Positions 33,601 to 46,700 are shown, numbered from the stretch's first letter. The stretch: 64,000 bases of DNA from Porites lutea (GCF_958299795.1 NC_133204.1:9840281-9904280); one strand, 5' to 3'. Made by a program: numbers and translations. The notes: generated by a model from the letters alone, not told the origin.

Positions 33601-36600
33601 TGAAAGGAAATTGCACATCATGTACACTAAAAAGAAATGGAAGTTGGAGCTTTTTTCATTTGAGCGGAATAACGCTTTCTCTGATTGGCCAATCACGGAT
33701 TCAAAGAACCAATGAGAAATCGAGCCAAACACATGTGGCCGGCCTTAGGCGCGGGAAAACTTGTTCCCTTTTATCATCGGTTGCTAGAAGTGCCGCGAAA
33801 AATCCAGGCAGTACAATCGCTAAATTAGTTTCGACCAACGTTCCGACATTCATCGATAACCCCGCTCGAAGTCACTCATGCACCAACAAAGAAAGCAAAT
33901 GAAAGCAAATAATGTATCCGCCATACCTGAAGCTGTATCTGTTTATCTAGTTCGGCAATTTTAGTTTTCATTTTCAGTTGTAACTCCAGGTTGGCTACTT
34001 CGCGTTGTAGTTTCTCTTTCTCTTGCCATACCGAGTACATTTGAACCTAAAACGCGATAAGACAAGGTTTATACTAGACGTATAAATTAAAGTAAATAGT
34101 ATCTAAAACGCGAGATAATTACACTGAATCAGAAAGCTACCTGGGCATCTTTTTCTTTCTGGGAAAATGAATGTTTCAGCTGAAAAAAAAAAGGAAAAAA
34201 CAAACAAAAGTAGTAAAGTGATTAAGATACGTTCTGAAAAGGTGGATTTGCCTCACAGACGCGGGACTACGGAAAGAAGGGGACACGAGGCCCATGTGAT
34301 CCCCCAAAGCGCAACGCAAGCTACCCTAGATTAGGCAGGGAAGTACTGTATGCCTGGGGCACAAAAATCCTTACCAACTTAAGGTAAGATAAATCGGGCA
34401 ACAAGAACGTGCAACTTAAAATTCTCTTGCAACATTGCTGTTAAATGAGTCGAAAAGCGATGTTGCGCTTTTTACCAGCACGTTCAAACCTGTCTTGAAA
34501 CAACTGCAAATCAGTTTGTTGCAGGTTGCGAAAAGTTGTTGCAGAAAGTAGAGGGTAGTTCTACTTTTTGCAACAAAATCTGAACATGTTCCGTGCTCTA
34601 TTGGCCCAAAGCAAACTTGTTTTGCAGCCAGTGACGTTACCCTCGTGTATGGCGTGACTCCCGCGTAATTTCATCCAATCAGCAATCAGTATTCACTCAA
34701 CCTGCAGCAACCTTTATTTGTTGCAAGACACGTTTTATCGTGGGTGGTAGAACGTGCTAAATCGCTCTGCAGCATGTTGCAAAGCAAGTTGCACGTTTTT
34801 TCTTTCCCGTTTTACCGTAGCTTTAGAGTGGCGTTGGAGTTAAAACTACGGACTCGCAGTATACTTCCTTTACTGGATTATCACCAGCTAAGTTTTCCAC
34901 ATTATCATCTTCTGTATCATCCTTTGGGGGACGGAAACTTCTTTGCCTTGTCGTGCAGATCAACTAGTGTTAATGAGATTAAGTGGAATTTGGTACGTTT
35001 TTCTTGAAAATCGCGGTTTTCACTAAATAAGTTATGCGCAGAAACGTTCGCAAGAGGAAGGCAATTTTAACTTCCCCCGATAGGAAATCAAAATTGAAAG
35101 TCGTACCCTTGAATACAAAAAAGCAGCTTGCACAACTCTTGAATACTGAAGTTCAAGTTGGCGTTGTGAGATATCCTGATCCATTTCCGAGGATGTATGA
35201 CCAATCTGAAACAGACCGTAATAAATGTGATAAATTTCCTACCAGTAGGTTTTCACGCTGTGTTCACTCAGCTCTTCTATACACTAAAGCTCAGAAACTG
35301 AAACTTTTTAAACTTGACTAACGTTATTTAGAGAGGATGAAACACTTATCTACCTGTCGTTCCGGGGGTGGGGGGGGGGGGGGGGGGGGGTACTTCCTAG
35401 TAGTAGGCTAATGGGTGTGTGCCGCTGGATGGGGTCGCATTTTCACGACTCGATTGACTATTATGGGCTTGCACCACACCAAGTTTAAGAAATGTGTCAG
35501 TTCATTTCAGGACGACCAAGTAACTAAGTTGGGATTGAAAAAATTACTTTTTTCCTGAAGAAACTAAGATGGGCTCTATAAGATGGCTACAGAATAGACT
35601 ATAATGGTTCCGTGAGAGGCCAGCGGCACACACCCAGCAAAAATTAACCCAAGTAGCCCCCTGGGCCTTTCGCCCCTTAAGTGTCCCAGACTAATTTGTC
35701 TTTGAGACACTTTCAAAGATCGAATTGGAATTTGGACATAATGGTTTTTGAGGGGAAGGGAAAACTGAAGAAACCCGGCGGAGACGACCCTCTTAGAGTA
35801 ACGAAAACAACTAACAACAACATCGAGCCACATATGACGTCGCTTCCGGGATTTGAACTGAGGCTACAAAGGTAAGAGGGGAGTGCTTTCATGTCTGCGC
35901 CATCCCTGCACAGCAGTACGAAAGCATGTGAGTAGCAGAAGTTACACATTAATGTTACTCATTGCTAGATCCTACCTCAGATGGAACTGGAGGCTTTGCT
36001 GTCACATGATCTGCTTGCAGTGAATGAGCTTGAGATGAGCCTTAAAAGATATATGTAAAAAAGCAATGTTTACAGATGATTTTCAGTTCACGACACAACA
36101 CTATCAAAAAACACAATCAGCTGGCTGGAGCCATGTAAAATTGAAGTATGACTGATAATCAGTGAAGAGAGGAACAGCTATGTGGTAATATTCATGCAGA
36201 CCTAAAACAGAGCTACAAATAATTTTTCTTTCTTAACGTATGTTTGGCTAAGTCACCATTTTGGACAGACCAAGTACAGAAGTAAGGTGGGAGTCAAATA
36301 AAGAGGCATTTTGCGACTTTAATAAAAATGTGCACGGTAAGCGCGGGATTCGCTGGCGAACGGATTACAGTCAAATATTCGTCACAAAAATGTTTAAGTT
36401 CGTTGGTGTGACAAATGACAAGCGATCAAGGTAGACTGTGTTAGTCTAGGCGTCAGACATTAGATTTGTCCGTACATCGTGTCCGACCACGGATGAAATT
36501 TTTTTGGACATGCACCAATTTCAGTCGGGCATAAAGGAATTTAAGCAACGAAGACGATGAAGGTGCCAAAACAACTGTTAAAAGGAGAAATCGCGCTGTT

Positions 36601-39600
36601 TCATAATTCATCGCTCTTATTCAATAGCGTTCATTTTTTTCAATTTGTTAAACGTTGGTGATTTTTAACTGAAGTTGAATACTAAAGGACTGTATCTCAA
36701 GGTTCAAAAATAGAATGAGAAAATCGTTGTCTTGTGTTCAGGTCCTCTGCAAAACGTGAAATTAGGCAGTTTCACGTCGTGGTCGTACAACAACGGCAAA
36801 GAAGTGTACACAAAGATCGTGATGCACGCGCAAAGTTTCTGTTTTGCTAATCTAAAGCTACTGATTACTTTTTGCCGTTCTCGTTGCCGTCATCGTCGCC
36901 GTTGCTTCAGTTTCCTGTCCGATGACCGACGGTTCTTTGCAGCTGTGAAACAGTATCGATAAGAGAAGAGTCTCTCTTTTATTTGTATTTAATGTCAATA
37001 GACACAACTTCCTACCCTTCCTATCCTTATCTGGACGAATAAATTACAAAAACGGTTTTTTTCCTTTTCGTGACCGGTTTAGAGCAATGCGTGAGTCTTG
37101 CGTGAGTCTTGCGTAGCAGATCAGAGTTGTCGAATTTTTTTTTATTCCCGCGAAACTAGCGCCATTTGACGACAGACCTTAAGCGCTAAGAACAGTGATG
37201 TATAAGCGCTATATAAATTCCATTATTATTATTATTATTACCTGACGATTAATTTTGCTCGCTAATCGCGTGACGAATTTCGCGCATGCACGATAGAAAA
37301 GTGAACAGTTGTCGGCAGAGGCTCACAAAGCGAAAATGTAGCCTCTGCTCGCAGGGTAACAACTTCCCTGCTCAGTTGTAGCAATGTTAAATTTGTCTTT
37401 ATTCATGACGTTTACCTGTCGACTTTATAGCTTGTTTTTTCGTTACAACTGCAGCTTGCGATTTAGATTTATCACGAGTGACTTTTTTAACAGCTGCAGC
37501 ACCTCCACCATGCACCCGGGTAGATGTTGGGATTCCCTGTAGTAAGATAGGGGTGGGGGCTGCCATGTGAGCAGGGGGGTCAACACCAACCATGCCGTCA
37601 GCTGGAGTGGAAGTCACTAAGCCTTTCTTCTGTGATGTGTGTCGCACAAAAGGTGTATTGACGCCTAAGTTCAGGCCGCTGTCATATGAGTGTGAGTGGA
37701 TTAAGGACTGATCTCTAGATTTAGGCGCTGCTGTTTGTGCCTTGACTTTCTTCTTAGTGGGCAGTGCAACCTCCTGTGAATGAAGTATTAGAACCATACA
37801 AAGACTATAAATGCAGGGAATGGGTCTTAAGCACAGGTTTCTTAACAGAAGCCAGCAAATGGCGGAATTCCGCCGGCTGTGAGCAGTTACTTGTAGTCTC
37901 TAGCCTAGGACCAGTCTCAACACAGCCTTGGAATAATTCAAAATTTGGTATGAAATACAATGAAACATGATTCAAGTCTTTCTGATACCTTTCCCACTGC
38001 CTTTTTTGTGACCTTTGCTTTCTCCATGTACCTGGAGGGAACAATACGAGCTGAAAAGTAAAAATGAACATTAATTTAACTTGTTGCCTGAAATTCATTG
38101 AAGATTGTTGTTGTTGTTGTTTTTGTTTGTTTGTATGCAAAATTGAAAGCATGGATCGAGAGGAAATAAGTCTGGCAGGTTTTTTATAATAAATAATCAG
38201 TTTTGACATGTTGATTGGACTTAGACCTCACCAGTCTTCTGTTTCTTTTTCTTCAATTTCGAATTTGGTTTTTCGTCACCTGGTAAACTGAAAAGAAGCC
38301 AACAAAATCAGCACTTTTATTTATTTCAATAATCTTATTTTTGCCTACATAATATAAACATATGAAAGTAGAAAACAATAATGGAAAACGTTTCAACTAT
38401 GATTGACTAAGCCTCAAAAAAAAAATCCAATTTGTAAAACTTGAAGTTTACTTTGAATTTTAAACTGTGTGAACGTTATTGCCTCATATTAGCAGTCTCC
38501 AACATAGTTGTGCAACTAAAACAACTGAAAGAACTACAGTATATATTTCCATATATTATTCTTATCTCAGGTTTTCACGGCAAAAGTTTTAGTCCATCAG
38601 TTTCCACACGTGGGTGGCATATTGCGTAGCCCTATACACCCCTAGTCAAGGTACATGTTCATACAGGTCCTCATCTACTACACCTGTTTTGACCACTTCT
38701 CTTAGCTGTGTTATGAAATGGCTTTGGGTAGTCACACAACAATCCTGAGGTAATCAAAGTCTTAGCCATCTATGAATCAAAGGACTTTACATGATTAGAA
38801 TCTGATCTAAAAGTTTTTCATTTGTCTACAGTACTTACATATTAGACTGATCACCATCTCCAGTTTGTGAAGAAACATCTGGAACTAAACAGGTCATATA
38901 TTTAGTCAATAAAGTTCATAAAAACGTTTTAACCTATTTTTATAACTATTGCAAAGAAAGTCAATTTTACAGCTTGCTGAAACATCTGGAACTAAATATT
39001 AAAAGTCATATATTCACTCAATAAAGTTCACAAAAATTTTTTAACCTACTGATGTGATTATTGCCAGGGTGCAAAGAAAGTCAATTTTACAGCTTGCCAT
39101 TTAGACAAGCTGTTAGCTAGCAAGTACTTACTCAAGAGTCATGTTTCAACTAGCCCCCACAAAAATTTTGATCAGCAGGATTGATTTACAGTTCTTCCTT
39201 AATTTGAATTCCCCAATAAACTTCATTTAAGAACAGAATTCACAAGCCCAATAGCAAAATCCATTAGTCGTGGGCTATCTGACACTACTTTCTTTACACA
39301 CTGCTTGTACATGTTAATATCCCATTGGATGGCGTGGTAAACACTTTATAAACACTTCATACACAACATATTTCTCTCTCCAACATTAACCCTAGGTTTT
39401 CAGTTTATGATAAAACTAGTTTAAGTTTCCTTGTCCACAAAAGGCTTATATTGCATAAACTGAAAATCACATGACAAAATCTACGAAGTTAGAAACACAG
39501 TGATACCTAGTAAAAACTCCGAAAACTGACCAGTGCATTTAAATTGAGAATAACACCTTCATCTATGTGGAACAATTTCCTTTCGTTAAGAGTTTAGCTA

Positions 39601-42287
39601 AGTCACAAAACAATATGAGTTCTTTCCTTTACTTCCATATTTATTTTATTATTTGTTCTGTACCTAATGAGAAATCAAAGAGCTGTTGCTTTATTTCTGA
39701 TGTTGATAAATTAGAGGATAGTGGTGGAGGCTGGTATCCCTCTTCTCCTAAAAAGCTTTTGAACTGAGAAGCATCTCTTGTTTGCCTCTGCTCAGCAATT
39801 CTTGTTTCAGTAGCTAAACTCTCATGATCCAATGGGCTGTCACCTATCGAGTGTTCACTGGCCAGACTGTCTGTAAATATTCAGAAATATTTTAAATAAT
39901 CATATGAAAATATCTACATGGCAATTTTTACTCTGCAATAAACCTAGCTTGTGTGTTACATTTAATCACAATCTGGCCGGCTGTCTGTCACTAAGGCTAC
40001 TCAGTATATGAGTATTACCGCTAGCTACTTCCAATCTACAGGGTTGTCAGAAAGTTTTGAATTAGATAGCTGAGTTGTCAAAGTAAGCGGCCAGCCCAGG
40101 GATATTTTATTTGGAAAACGTCATCCGTAAAGAAATGCCTAGCAGAGTATAGCTGGCTGATACCAACCAAGTAGGCGGCAATTTTCGCCGGCAGCCAGCT
40201 AATTTTGACAACCCTGCTTCTATAGGAAAAAATAGGAAAAAAGAAACAAAAGAACTACCTGGCTGTTCAATTTCCCACCAAATTACTGGATATAACTAGC
40301 AATTCAAAATCTTTACAGAGACATCCCTGACAATGTTTAATAATATATGAGCTCAATGATCATGCAAGTTCACTTATACATTTATGGGCCAAAAAAGCAT
40401 TAAAGGGATAGCACTGTCATTTACTAAAGACTAGCATGATAAATTTCAATGATGTTAAAGTTTATTATTACTAATTATCATCATCATTATCATCATTATC
40501 AATCATCATCATCATCATTGTCATCATCAAAAATTTTAACTACTACTACTATTAGTAACTGTCATTTTAATTTGAGAGAAGAACAGATCAAGGACTGCTG
40601 TTACTGATCCAATGGCATGTACTCTTAAACCAAGACTACTCTGACTTAATAAAACTTTTATTAATTTTATCAAAGATTGCAAACCTGGGCTAAAATGAGA
40701 TGGTGATGGATCTCCCTTTCTTGCACTGGAGCCCAGTAGATTAACACTTGGAACACCGGCCACCTTAACTCTTCTCCCTGACTCTACATAACCAGTCACA
40801 GTGTTTACATTATCTGATCTCTGAAAAAGGCTAGAATTCTCTAAACCATTTCTATTCCTTCCCACACTTCGAGGTGAATGGCACACAACTCTCACTGGGG
40901 ATTTAATTATGCCCGTAACAACAGGGACCTCAGCAAGGTCAGGACTCTTGTGGTGGCCTGTGGCATCAACCAAAAGAACTGGTGAGGTCTGTTGAGTTTC
41001 TCTTTGTTCAGGGTAAGTCACAACAGGTGAACGTCTGCAGAACATTAAACAGCATTATACTACTTCAACATCCATCTTGGAGGCCAACCCAAGGGTCAGA
41101 TATGGGCACTAGGACTCTATTTTAGGGAGATTAAATATATCATTTAAATTACTGGGGGTAGGTGCATACTATTTTTCACATTGCCACCATCTTAAAAATA
41201 GCAAGATCTTGGGAACATGATTAAATAAGATTTCCTGAGAATGGATGCCTTTTCCTGCCCATATCTAAAAAAGGTATGGTGACAAGAAAAAGTGGCGACA
41301 GAGAGAAGAGAGCGTAATTTTTGACATTTCTCATATACAGTTGACTCCCAATAACTCAAACCCTCGCTAACTCGAGCATCGCGCTGACTCAAACTAAAGT
41401 CTATTTCCCCTGGATTTCCTTTATACATTTACTGTAATTTTACCCTTAGTAACTCGAACCCTTGATAACTCGGACCTTCCACTAACTCAAAGTACCTTTT
41501 GTTTCCCTTCAACTTATTACTATATAATTTTACCCTCGATAACTCGAGCCATGTTTTAAGCACGTAATAAGTTGGAACAAAAAAAAACAGTGTACCGTCC
41601 ATCCGAAGCACTGAATTTATTTCAAAACAACTGTGTCAATTCTTCGTCGTTACTTTTTATGTCACTCCAGTTCAAATTCAGTGTCCATCCCTGTGATGTG
41701 TGCATAATACTTGTTTTCCCTCCTCATCTGTTTGCTTATTTGCTTACTTGCTTACTTCAGGTTAAATTTGCTTCTAACAACTCCCGACAACTCGATTTCC
41801 CTAGGAGGCTCGAGTTATCGGGAGGCGACTGTATGCCTCTTCTTTTCAACGGCTTTTTTAATTCTACAAGATGTAGGTGTCTTGGCTTGATTGCTGTTTC
41901 TATTCTGTTTACATTGTCTTACATTACATCAGTGATTACATTCATATATGGGAAACGTCTAACCATGATCATGCCAAAATATGTGACTCTTTTTCTGCTC
42001 AGATTCATTCTACGCACAAAAAACATACATACCAGGGACTTCAAAATGTTGCTACAAACATCTGAAAATACTCACGTCACAGTTGTGGGGCTTGCAAAAT
42101 CCATGACTGACTCCGAGACAAGTAATCCTTGAGCAAGAGACTTCCTGACGATTTAAGACATTGACGCTTTAAAATAGGATAAACTACATGATATGATTTT
42201 TCAAACAAGCCCAAAATACCTGATTTGTGGAGGTGGAGTTTGTGAAGGAGCAGGATTGTACAAACTTCGCTTCGAACTCGCCGCCAT
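30645..42287 (-). CDS. HAUS8: HAUS augmin-like complex subunit 8
   Basis: Fifteen exons, phases consistent: 42287-42220, 41034-40685, 39870-39664, 38884-38839, 38287-38232, 38050-37989, 37773-37416, 36040-35976, 34179-34141, 34046-33927, 32901-32772, 32108-32029, 31267-31197, 31031-31000, 30868-30645 (last two tentative). About 635 residues versus 410 in human. Recognised by RIVPSRYMEKAK (human RVIESRYLQYEK), a Lys/Ala-rich basic linker, a coiled coil (VQMYSVWQEKEKLQREVANL onward), KLAAALDTTRHHMSVNGVFL (human FATALDTTRHELPVRSIHL), and LDESERLLGEIDELT. HAUS8 is the microtubule-binding subunit of augmin, which recruits gamma-tubulin to spindle microtubules. The 240-residue Ser/Pro-rich N-terminal extension before RIVPSRYM is unusual. 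The start codon lies in AAAATGGCGGCG. Confidence 0.9.
31577..31901. mobile_element. ACCGTATTTATTCGA MITE with TA flanks
   Basis: ACCGTATTTATTCGA at the left and TCGAATAAATACGGT at the right; inside are repeated 'gcgtttatt' and 'ggcggcgttta' words. TA flanks both ends, as for Tc1/mariner-type insertions. In a HAUS8 intron. Non-coding. Confidence 0.78.
32475..32665 (+). mobile_element. tRNA-derived SINE, family 1
   Basis: The head resembles a class II tRNA (GTGGCCGAGCAGTTAGAGCG box A, GAGTTCAATCC box B). It cannot form a proper tRNA acceptor stem and continues into an unrelated body ('ttgttctcagtagtcc', 'ttgcctccggccagttggga'). This structure is that of a SINE; no autonomous partner is seen. 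In a HAUS8 intron. Confidence 0.72.
33031..33107. repeat. Hairpin GTGGGTGTCTCGATG
   Basis: GTGGGTGTCTCGATG pairs with CATCGAGACACCCAC, extended by 'cctcca' and 'tggagac' outside. In a HAUS8 intron. Small foldback element or fragment. Confidence 0.6.
34400..34806. mobile_element. Possible MITE with AACGTGCAACTT ends
   Basis: AACGTGCAACTT near the left end and AAGTTGCACGTT near the right. Inner 'ttgcaacatt' and 'catgttgcaaa' words also pair. Interior AT-rich and non-coding. Ends approximate. Confidence 0.5.
35367..35663. mobile_element. MITE with GGGTGTGTGCCGCTGG ends
   Basis: GGGTGTGTGCCGCTGG (left) and its complement CCAGCGGCACACACCC (right) inside 'tacttcctag' and 'acccaagtagcccc' ends. 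A poly-G run of about 22 (35368-35390) abuts the left end. In a HAUS8 intron. Confidence 0.62.
36730..36960. repeat. Dispersed repeat, copy 2 (AACGTGAAATTAGG type)
   Basis: Contains 'aaacgtgaaattaggcag', 'caacggcaaagaagtgtac' and 'gtgatgcacgcgcaa' in the same order as 1170-1520 and, in reverse, 53950-54180. HAUS8 intron. Confidence 0.55.
37175..37238 (+). repeat. Retroposon-like 3' tail with (ATT)n
   Basis: 'agcgctatataaattcc' followed by six ATT units, the form of tail seen on many SINEs and LINEs ending in a short microsatellite. No body upstream was recognised, so this may be a truncated copy. Confidence 0.4.
38868..39096. repeat. Tandem duplication spanning a HAUS8 splice acceptor and a MITE end
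   Basis: Unit 1 (38868-38977) and unit 2 (38978-39096) align along their length: 'gaaacatctggaactaaa', 'tcaataaagttca', 'gcaaagaaagtcaatttta', 'cagcttgc'. Unit 1 begins within HAUS8 exon 4 and includes its 3' splice site. Unit 2 therefore holds a decoy acceptor upstream in the gene's direction. The duplication must post-date insertion of the CAGGGTGCAAAG MITE, since both units carry its start. Confidence 0.8.
39065..39303. mobile_element. CAGGGTGCAAAG MITE, copy 3
   Basis: Starts CAGGGTGCAAAGAAAGTCA, ends ACTTTCTTTACACACTG; same family as 6630-6885. Flanks no longer match, which fits its involvement in the adjacent tandem duplication; a truncated start of the element is at 38949-38977. HAUS8 intron. 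Confidence 0.75.
40470..40530. repeat. (ATC)n microsatellite, impure
   Basis: Repeated atc and att units ('atcatcatcattatcatc...') for about 60 bp in a HAUS8 intron. Confidence 0.85.
41336..41833. mobile_element. pogo/Tigger-like MITE, CAGTTGACTCCC ends
   Basis: TA-CAGTTGACTCCCAATAACTC at the left and GAGTTATCGGGAGGCGACTG-TA at the right. The interior repeats 'aactcgaa' and 'ataactcg' words many times. TA target site and CAGT ends fit the pogo/Tigger branch. Non-coding; in HAUS8 intron 1. Confidence 0.72.
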
Positions 42288-42390
42288 TTTGATGGAAGGG
42301 CGAGCTAGGTTTGTACCCAGGCCACTCAATCCGCACGGTCCAAGCTCGACCGGGGAACTGAGCAAATAAGCTGGTCACAGCTTTCCTCTA

Positions 42391-42653
42391 ATCTGCGTGG
42401 CAAAAGCGTAGCAAAAGCGTAGCAAGCGTTTCCGTTTGGTTTCGGAGCAAAGAAAGACCGGTTTTGGCCGCGCAAGAAATGAAACGAGAACCATTTTTCG
42501 AGCAGTCTTTGACTCTCGTTCCTCGTTCTTCGTTCTTTGCTCCTAAACCTTCCTTCCCCTCCCTCTCCCCCCCTTTCATTTTTTGGCTCTCGTTTCATTT
42601 CTCGCGCGGCCAAAACCGGTCGAAACCAAACGGAAACGCTTGCTACGCAGGCT
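42391..42653. mobile_element. Foldback MITE with CTGCGT...GCAAGCGTTTCCG ends
   Basis: GCAAGCGTTTCCGTTTGG near the left is complementary to CCAAACGGAAACGCTTGC at the right; both ends close on ctgcg/cgcag words. The 'accggttttggccgcgc' inner arms also pair. Lies about 100 bp upstream of the HAUS8 start codon. Confidence 0.65.
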
Positions 42654-43712
42654 ACGGCTCCCCCAAAACTTTAATCGCGCACCGAGACAATACCGCCAGC
42701 TACGCAGGCTAGACGAACATATTTCTTTGTTTGTTGTTGTTTTGTTGTGTTTTTTTCTTTTTGTAGTAGTATATTGAGACCCAGGGTGTACGAATACATT
42801 TTGTATTTCAAACAAAGACTCGACAGTTATTCCAAGATTGGTCTACTTGAGGAGGGTACAAGGGCCAAACCTGCAGCCCCCTCCCCCCCCCCGGAGGAGG
42901 GGGGTTATTTGTTCTTGTCGCTACTCCCCTCCTTTTTAAAAAAACTCTTTGACTCCTCTCATCTCTACGCAAAACGGTTGGGCACCCAACGACCGAATGT
43001 TTCCAAATACTCCAGAAGTGTCTCAAATGGTTTTCTCTGTGCTTTAGAAGCCTGTGGTTAATTTGGAGTTGCCCTAAAAATTGATTATCTGTTCGGATGT
43101 CTTTATTTTTTAATATTAGATGCGTCTTCAGTACCATAAGGACATTAACGCCGTGACCTCACATAATCTCGGTAAAAAAGGACGATGTTCTTTTCTTTTC
43201 GATTTCAGTTTCTTTTTGTTTTGATATTCTCTCTCTTTTTCTTTTCTTTTTGACATTGGTGGTGAGAAGGCCAAATAGCGCTGGCAACATACAAGGCAAA
43301 CATTTCTCTCAGTAATTCCACAGCTTTTATTAAAACAACAGCAAATCAATATTTGATGACTATGCAATTTTCTTACTACTTTTTGGAAAATCTTCAAACA
43401 CCCTGTTCACATAGTAAATTCCAACTAGCTTTCTCCGTAGGTAACCCAACTGAAACTGCTTTACTTCCGTTGCGTAGAACGAGACCAGGAACGTGTTACT
43501 GAGTAGCCGCAGGGCTCCTGGTGGCCGCCAAAATTGTGGGGGCCACCGCGCGAGGTCAATGTGCCTCAGGAATTCTAGCTCTTGAAAGAAGATCCTCGGG
43601 ATATGAGAGGCACCTGGAAGAGCACAATCCCCATCTTTATACAAGTACTCAAAATACGCTATTTAGGTAAAGGTGTGTCTCCAAACACAGTGAAGGCTTG
43701 GATGTGAAGATG
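42654..43712. other. HAUS8/SERGEF intergenic, nothing further recognised
   Basis: Between the HAUS8 5' end and the SERGEF stop codon. Holds a poly-C/G patch near 42890 and T-rich tracts; no supported gene. Confidence 0.4.
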
Positions 43713-46700
43713 TCACCTGCTGACAACAGCAAAACTGTGTCCTCCACCACATCCAATCACACTCACACGAGAACCTTGAAGCTTGGCCACCACGCCTGGT
43801 AGGTGGATATTAATTTCATCCCCAGTGCCACAGATTCCGTGTTCATTCCAGCCCCAAGTCATAACAGAACCACAACCTAGGATAAAAAGAGTAGGCTACA
43901 TATCAACTTCCGTCCGAAAGACGGAATCAACAACAAGCCAAGCTTGTTAGCTCAATTGGTAGAGCGCTGCACCGGTATCGCAGAGTTCAAGGGTTCGAAT
44001 CCCGTACAAGCCTGAATTTTTTTTTCAGGCTTTCTTTTCGCAACTGCAAAAGTTACGTCTATAACTTCGATGATCTTCTTTCAAATAATTCTTCACCTCG
44101 CTGTTCTCGTATATGATTTTCATATATTCATAACTTCAGACAGAAGCATATATGCTTCTGCTTCAGAGTAACTATTGTTGTTGTATTACTTTATCAAAAT
44201 TTAAAAAAGTGGAAACTGCCACCAAATTAAGTGAAACATAAAAATAACCGCTCAAAAAGTTAGAATAAGGTATAAATGACACAACAGAGACAAATCGAGG
44301 CACGGATGGACAAACTTGAAGAAGATTGAAACGGATTGCAATTGTGGTTTTTGAAACATTGTTAGCCTAACAGTTTTCAAGTTCATTTTTGTAGTTTGTA
44401 ACGTTTGATATAATGCTTGGGAAACATAATTGTTTGACACAAACCGGTGATCTTGTCATTTACAAGTAATTTCTCAAGTTTCATAACGAGTAAAGACGCG
44501 TCACTGGCATTAGAAACAAAATGAACAGGACAGCCATGACACAGCCAATTAAATGTTAACCGAAGAGAGAAAATAACAAACCCAACAAAACCATGTTGTG
44601 TTCAGCACCACAGACAACCTAAAGAAAGAAAAACAAACCGTTAGATAAAACAAAGGAGACTGAAAAACAAGTATTGTGTGCTACAATAATGAAATGAAAC
44701 AATGTGTTTGTTTTTTACTCTCTGCAATTGACACATGTAAAATAACAGAGTCTTGCTTTACAATCTTCAGAGTTGCAAAATTACCACAACAAACATTTTT
44801 CACGGCTCCTTGCTCCACTTTCGTAGCACGACTTGTGAGCTGAAGAGTGGTGCAGGATCTCTTGCAGGTCTGTATCGGCCCGGATTAGGTTAACTACTAG
44901 GTTGACATTACAGTATAAACAACATACTGTTCCTAACCAAAATTGTGAGTTAAGTTAATGATTTATCAGCTTTTTCTCCAGTCGCTAAGGAAGGTTCTTC
45001 TTGTAAACGAAATATCAGCCAAGACCCCGGACACCATCAGATCGAGCGATCTTAATTCGCGCCCTGGCCTAAAGACGTTAGTCTCACTGTGCCAGCTAGG
45101 TGTGCAAAACAATGGCCTTCATGTTATGGAACCAAAGATAAGCTCTGGCGAGATGGTTAACCTTCAGGATCTGAATACAGTTGTGCAGGAGCAAACTTCA
45201 AAAATATGACCAAAATAAACCTCCCTTTTCTGCGGAATTCACCTATCAGTGTTGTAGTAGACTTAGGTTAAAGGCGGAGAATTTGTTTCAATGAAATGAA
45301 TCATGGTTCTACCTGTTTAGCACCACTGACTTGTACAACTTGCGTTGGTTCACTACAGAATCCCTGCTGTACCACGTCATCGCCTACACCTAACTGACCA
45401 TAGTCTGCACGACCCCATGAAAAGATCTGACCATCCTCTGCAAACACAAAATAACATAACAGCACAAAATTAATTTATCATTATGTTTCCAGGAAATTTC
45501 TAACTGATCTTCTGAAGATGCAATTTGTTGTTTGCATCAATCATTCAGTTTTCATCCTTCTAACATCTGTAAATATTTTTAGGATAGCCACATACAATTT
45601 TGTAGTTATCAGTCAATCATTCATTAATTCCACTGATCTGTTTAACAACCAATCACGCAAACAAACAAGCAAGGAGGTGATTCACTATAAAGAAGGTTGA
45701 TTTTCATTTAAAAAGTTCTATACTATGTAATTAATATGTAAATATGATGAGTGAACAAAGAAACTGGAATGCTATTTATCTTCTTGCACTGACTCCTGAA
45801 AATTGTCTCCACAATTTTTTTCACATAATTATACTATGTATGCTTTTGGGATCAATTTTACCTAAATTCCACTAACTTCCTTTCTTTGGTGGGGGCGGGG
45901 AGGTGGGTATGTAAAGATTGATAAAGAGTTTGTGAAACAAAGCAAAATTAAAATATTGAAAACAACATATACATGTAAACTGAGTTATCAAAATTCACAT
46001 CCATATGTGAGGTCATTTTAATACAACAGGAGCATTCTGCGCAATTAAGGTTTTTCCTTAGCAAATTGTATTGCACATAATGGACCCAATGCAAAATGGT
46101 TGCTGGATTAATATTCTTAAGTTTAAATTAAAATTAGCCTGACTAGCCTCATTTGTCAGTACAAAATTCAAGAATACATTATCTGAAGCAAGGCTATTCA
46201 GGCTAATTTTAATTTAAACAAAATAATAGTCATCCAACAACCATTTTTTACAGTCATTGGAAATGTGTTTAAGGCATGCATTTATAGAACTGTTGAACTG
46301 CTTTAATTTCTTTTGCACAGTAATAATTCAACAATTAATTTAGTTCTAGTCCATTGTTTGTTAGTGAATGTCTACTGCAAATGATCTTTTTTGTAGTATT
46401 GTAAAATGTGATTATCAATTTAAATAAATAAATATATAAAGTACTGATTATTAAACCTGTGATGGCCAAATGGTGACTCCACCCAGATTTCAGCTGAGCG
46501 ATATGTTTGTCAGAAATCGCTCCTCTTATCAGCTGTGGATTGGCAAAAATCTGAGCACAGTGCTCTGGAGGCCTGCCACATTGTCCATGTTGATTTGAAC
46601 CCCAGCAGAAGACCTGTCCTGAGGCTGTTAATGCTGCGGAATGATGAGATCCAGCAACTACCTGTACAAACTTCTGACAGCAATCTGGAATACTGACTAT

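Noticed and set aside
41572-42132. 186-residue plus-strand open frame
   Set aside because: Covers half of a pogo-like MITE and a HAUS8 intron; the hydrophobic stretches come from T-rich sequence.
42326-42613. Basic, Arg/Glu-rich frames on both strands
   Set aside because: Fall inside the foldback MITE 42391-42653, whose palindrome mirrors frames on both strands.
43942-44015. Possible threonine-type tRNA gene (GGT-like anticodon loop)
   Set aside because: Mismatches in acceptor and anticodon stems, loop lacks the normal U33, and a SINE tail follows; read as a SINE head.
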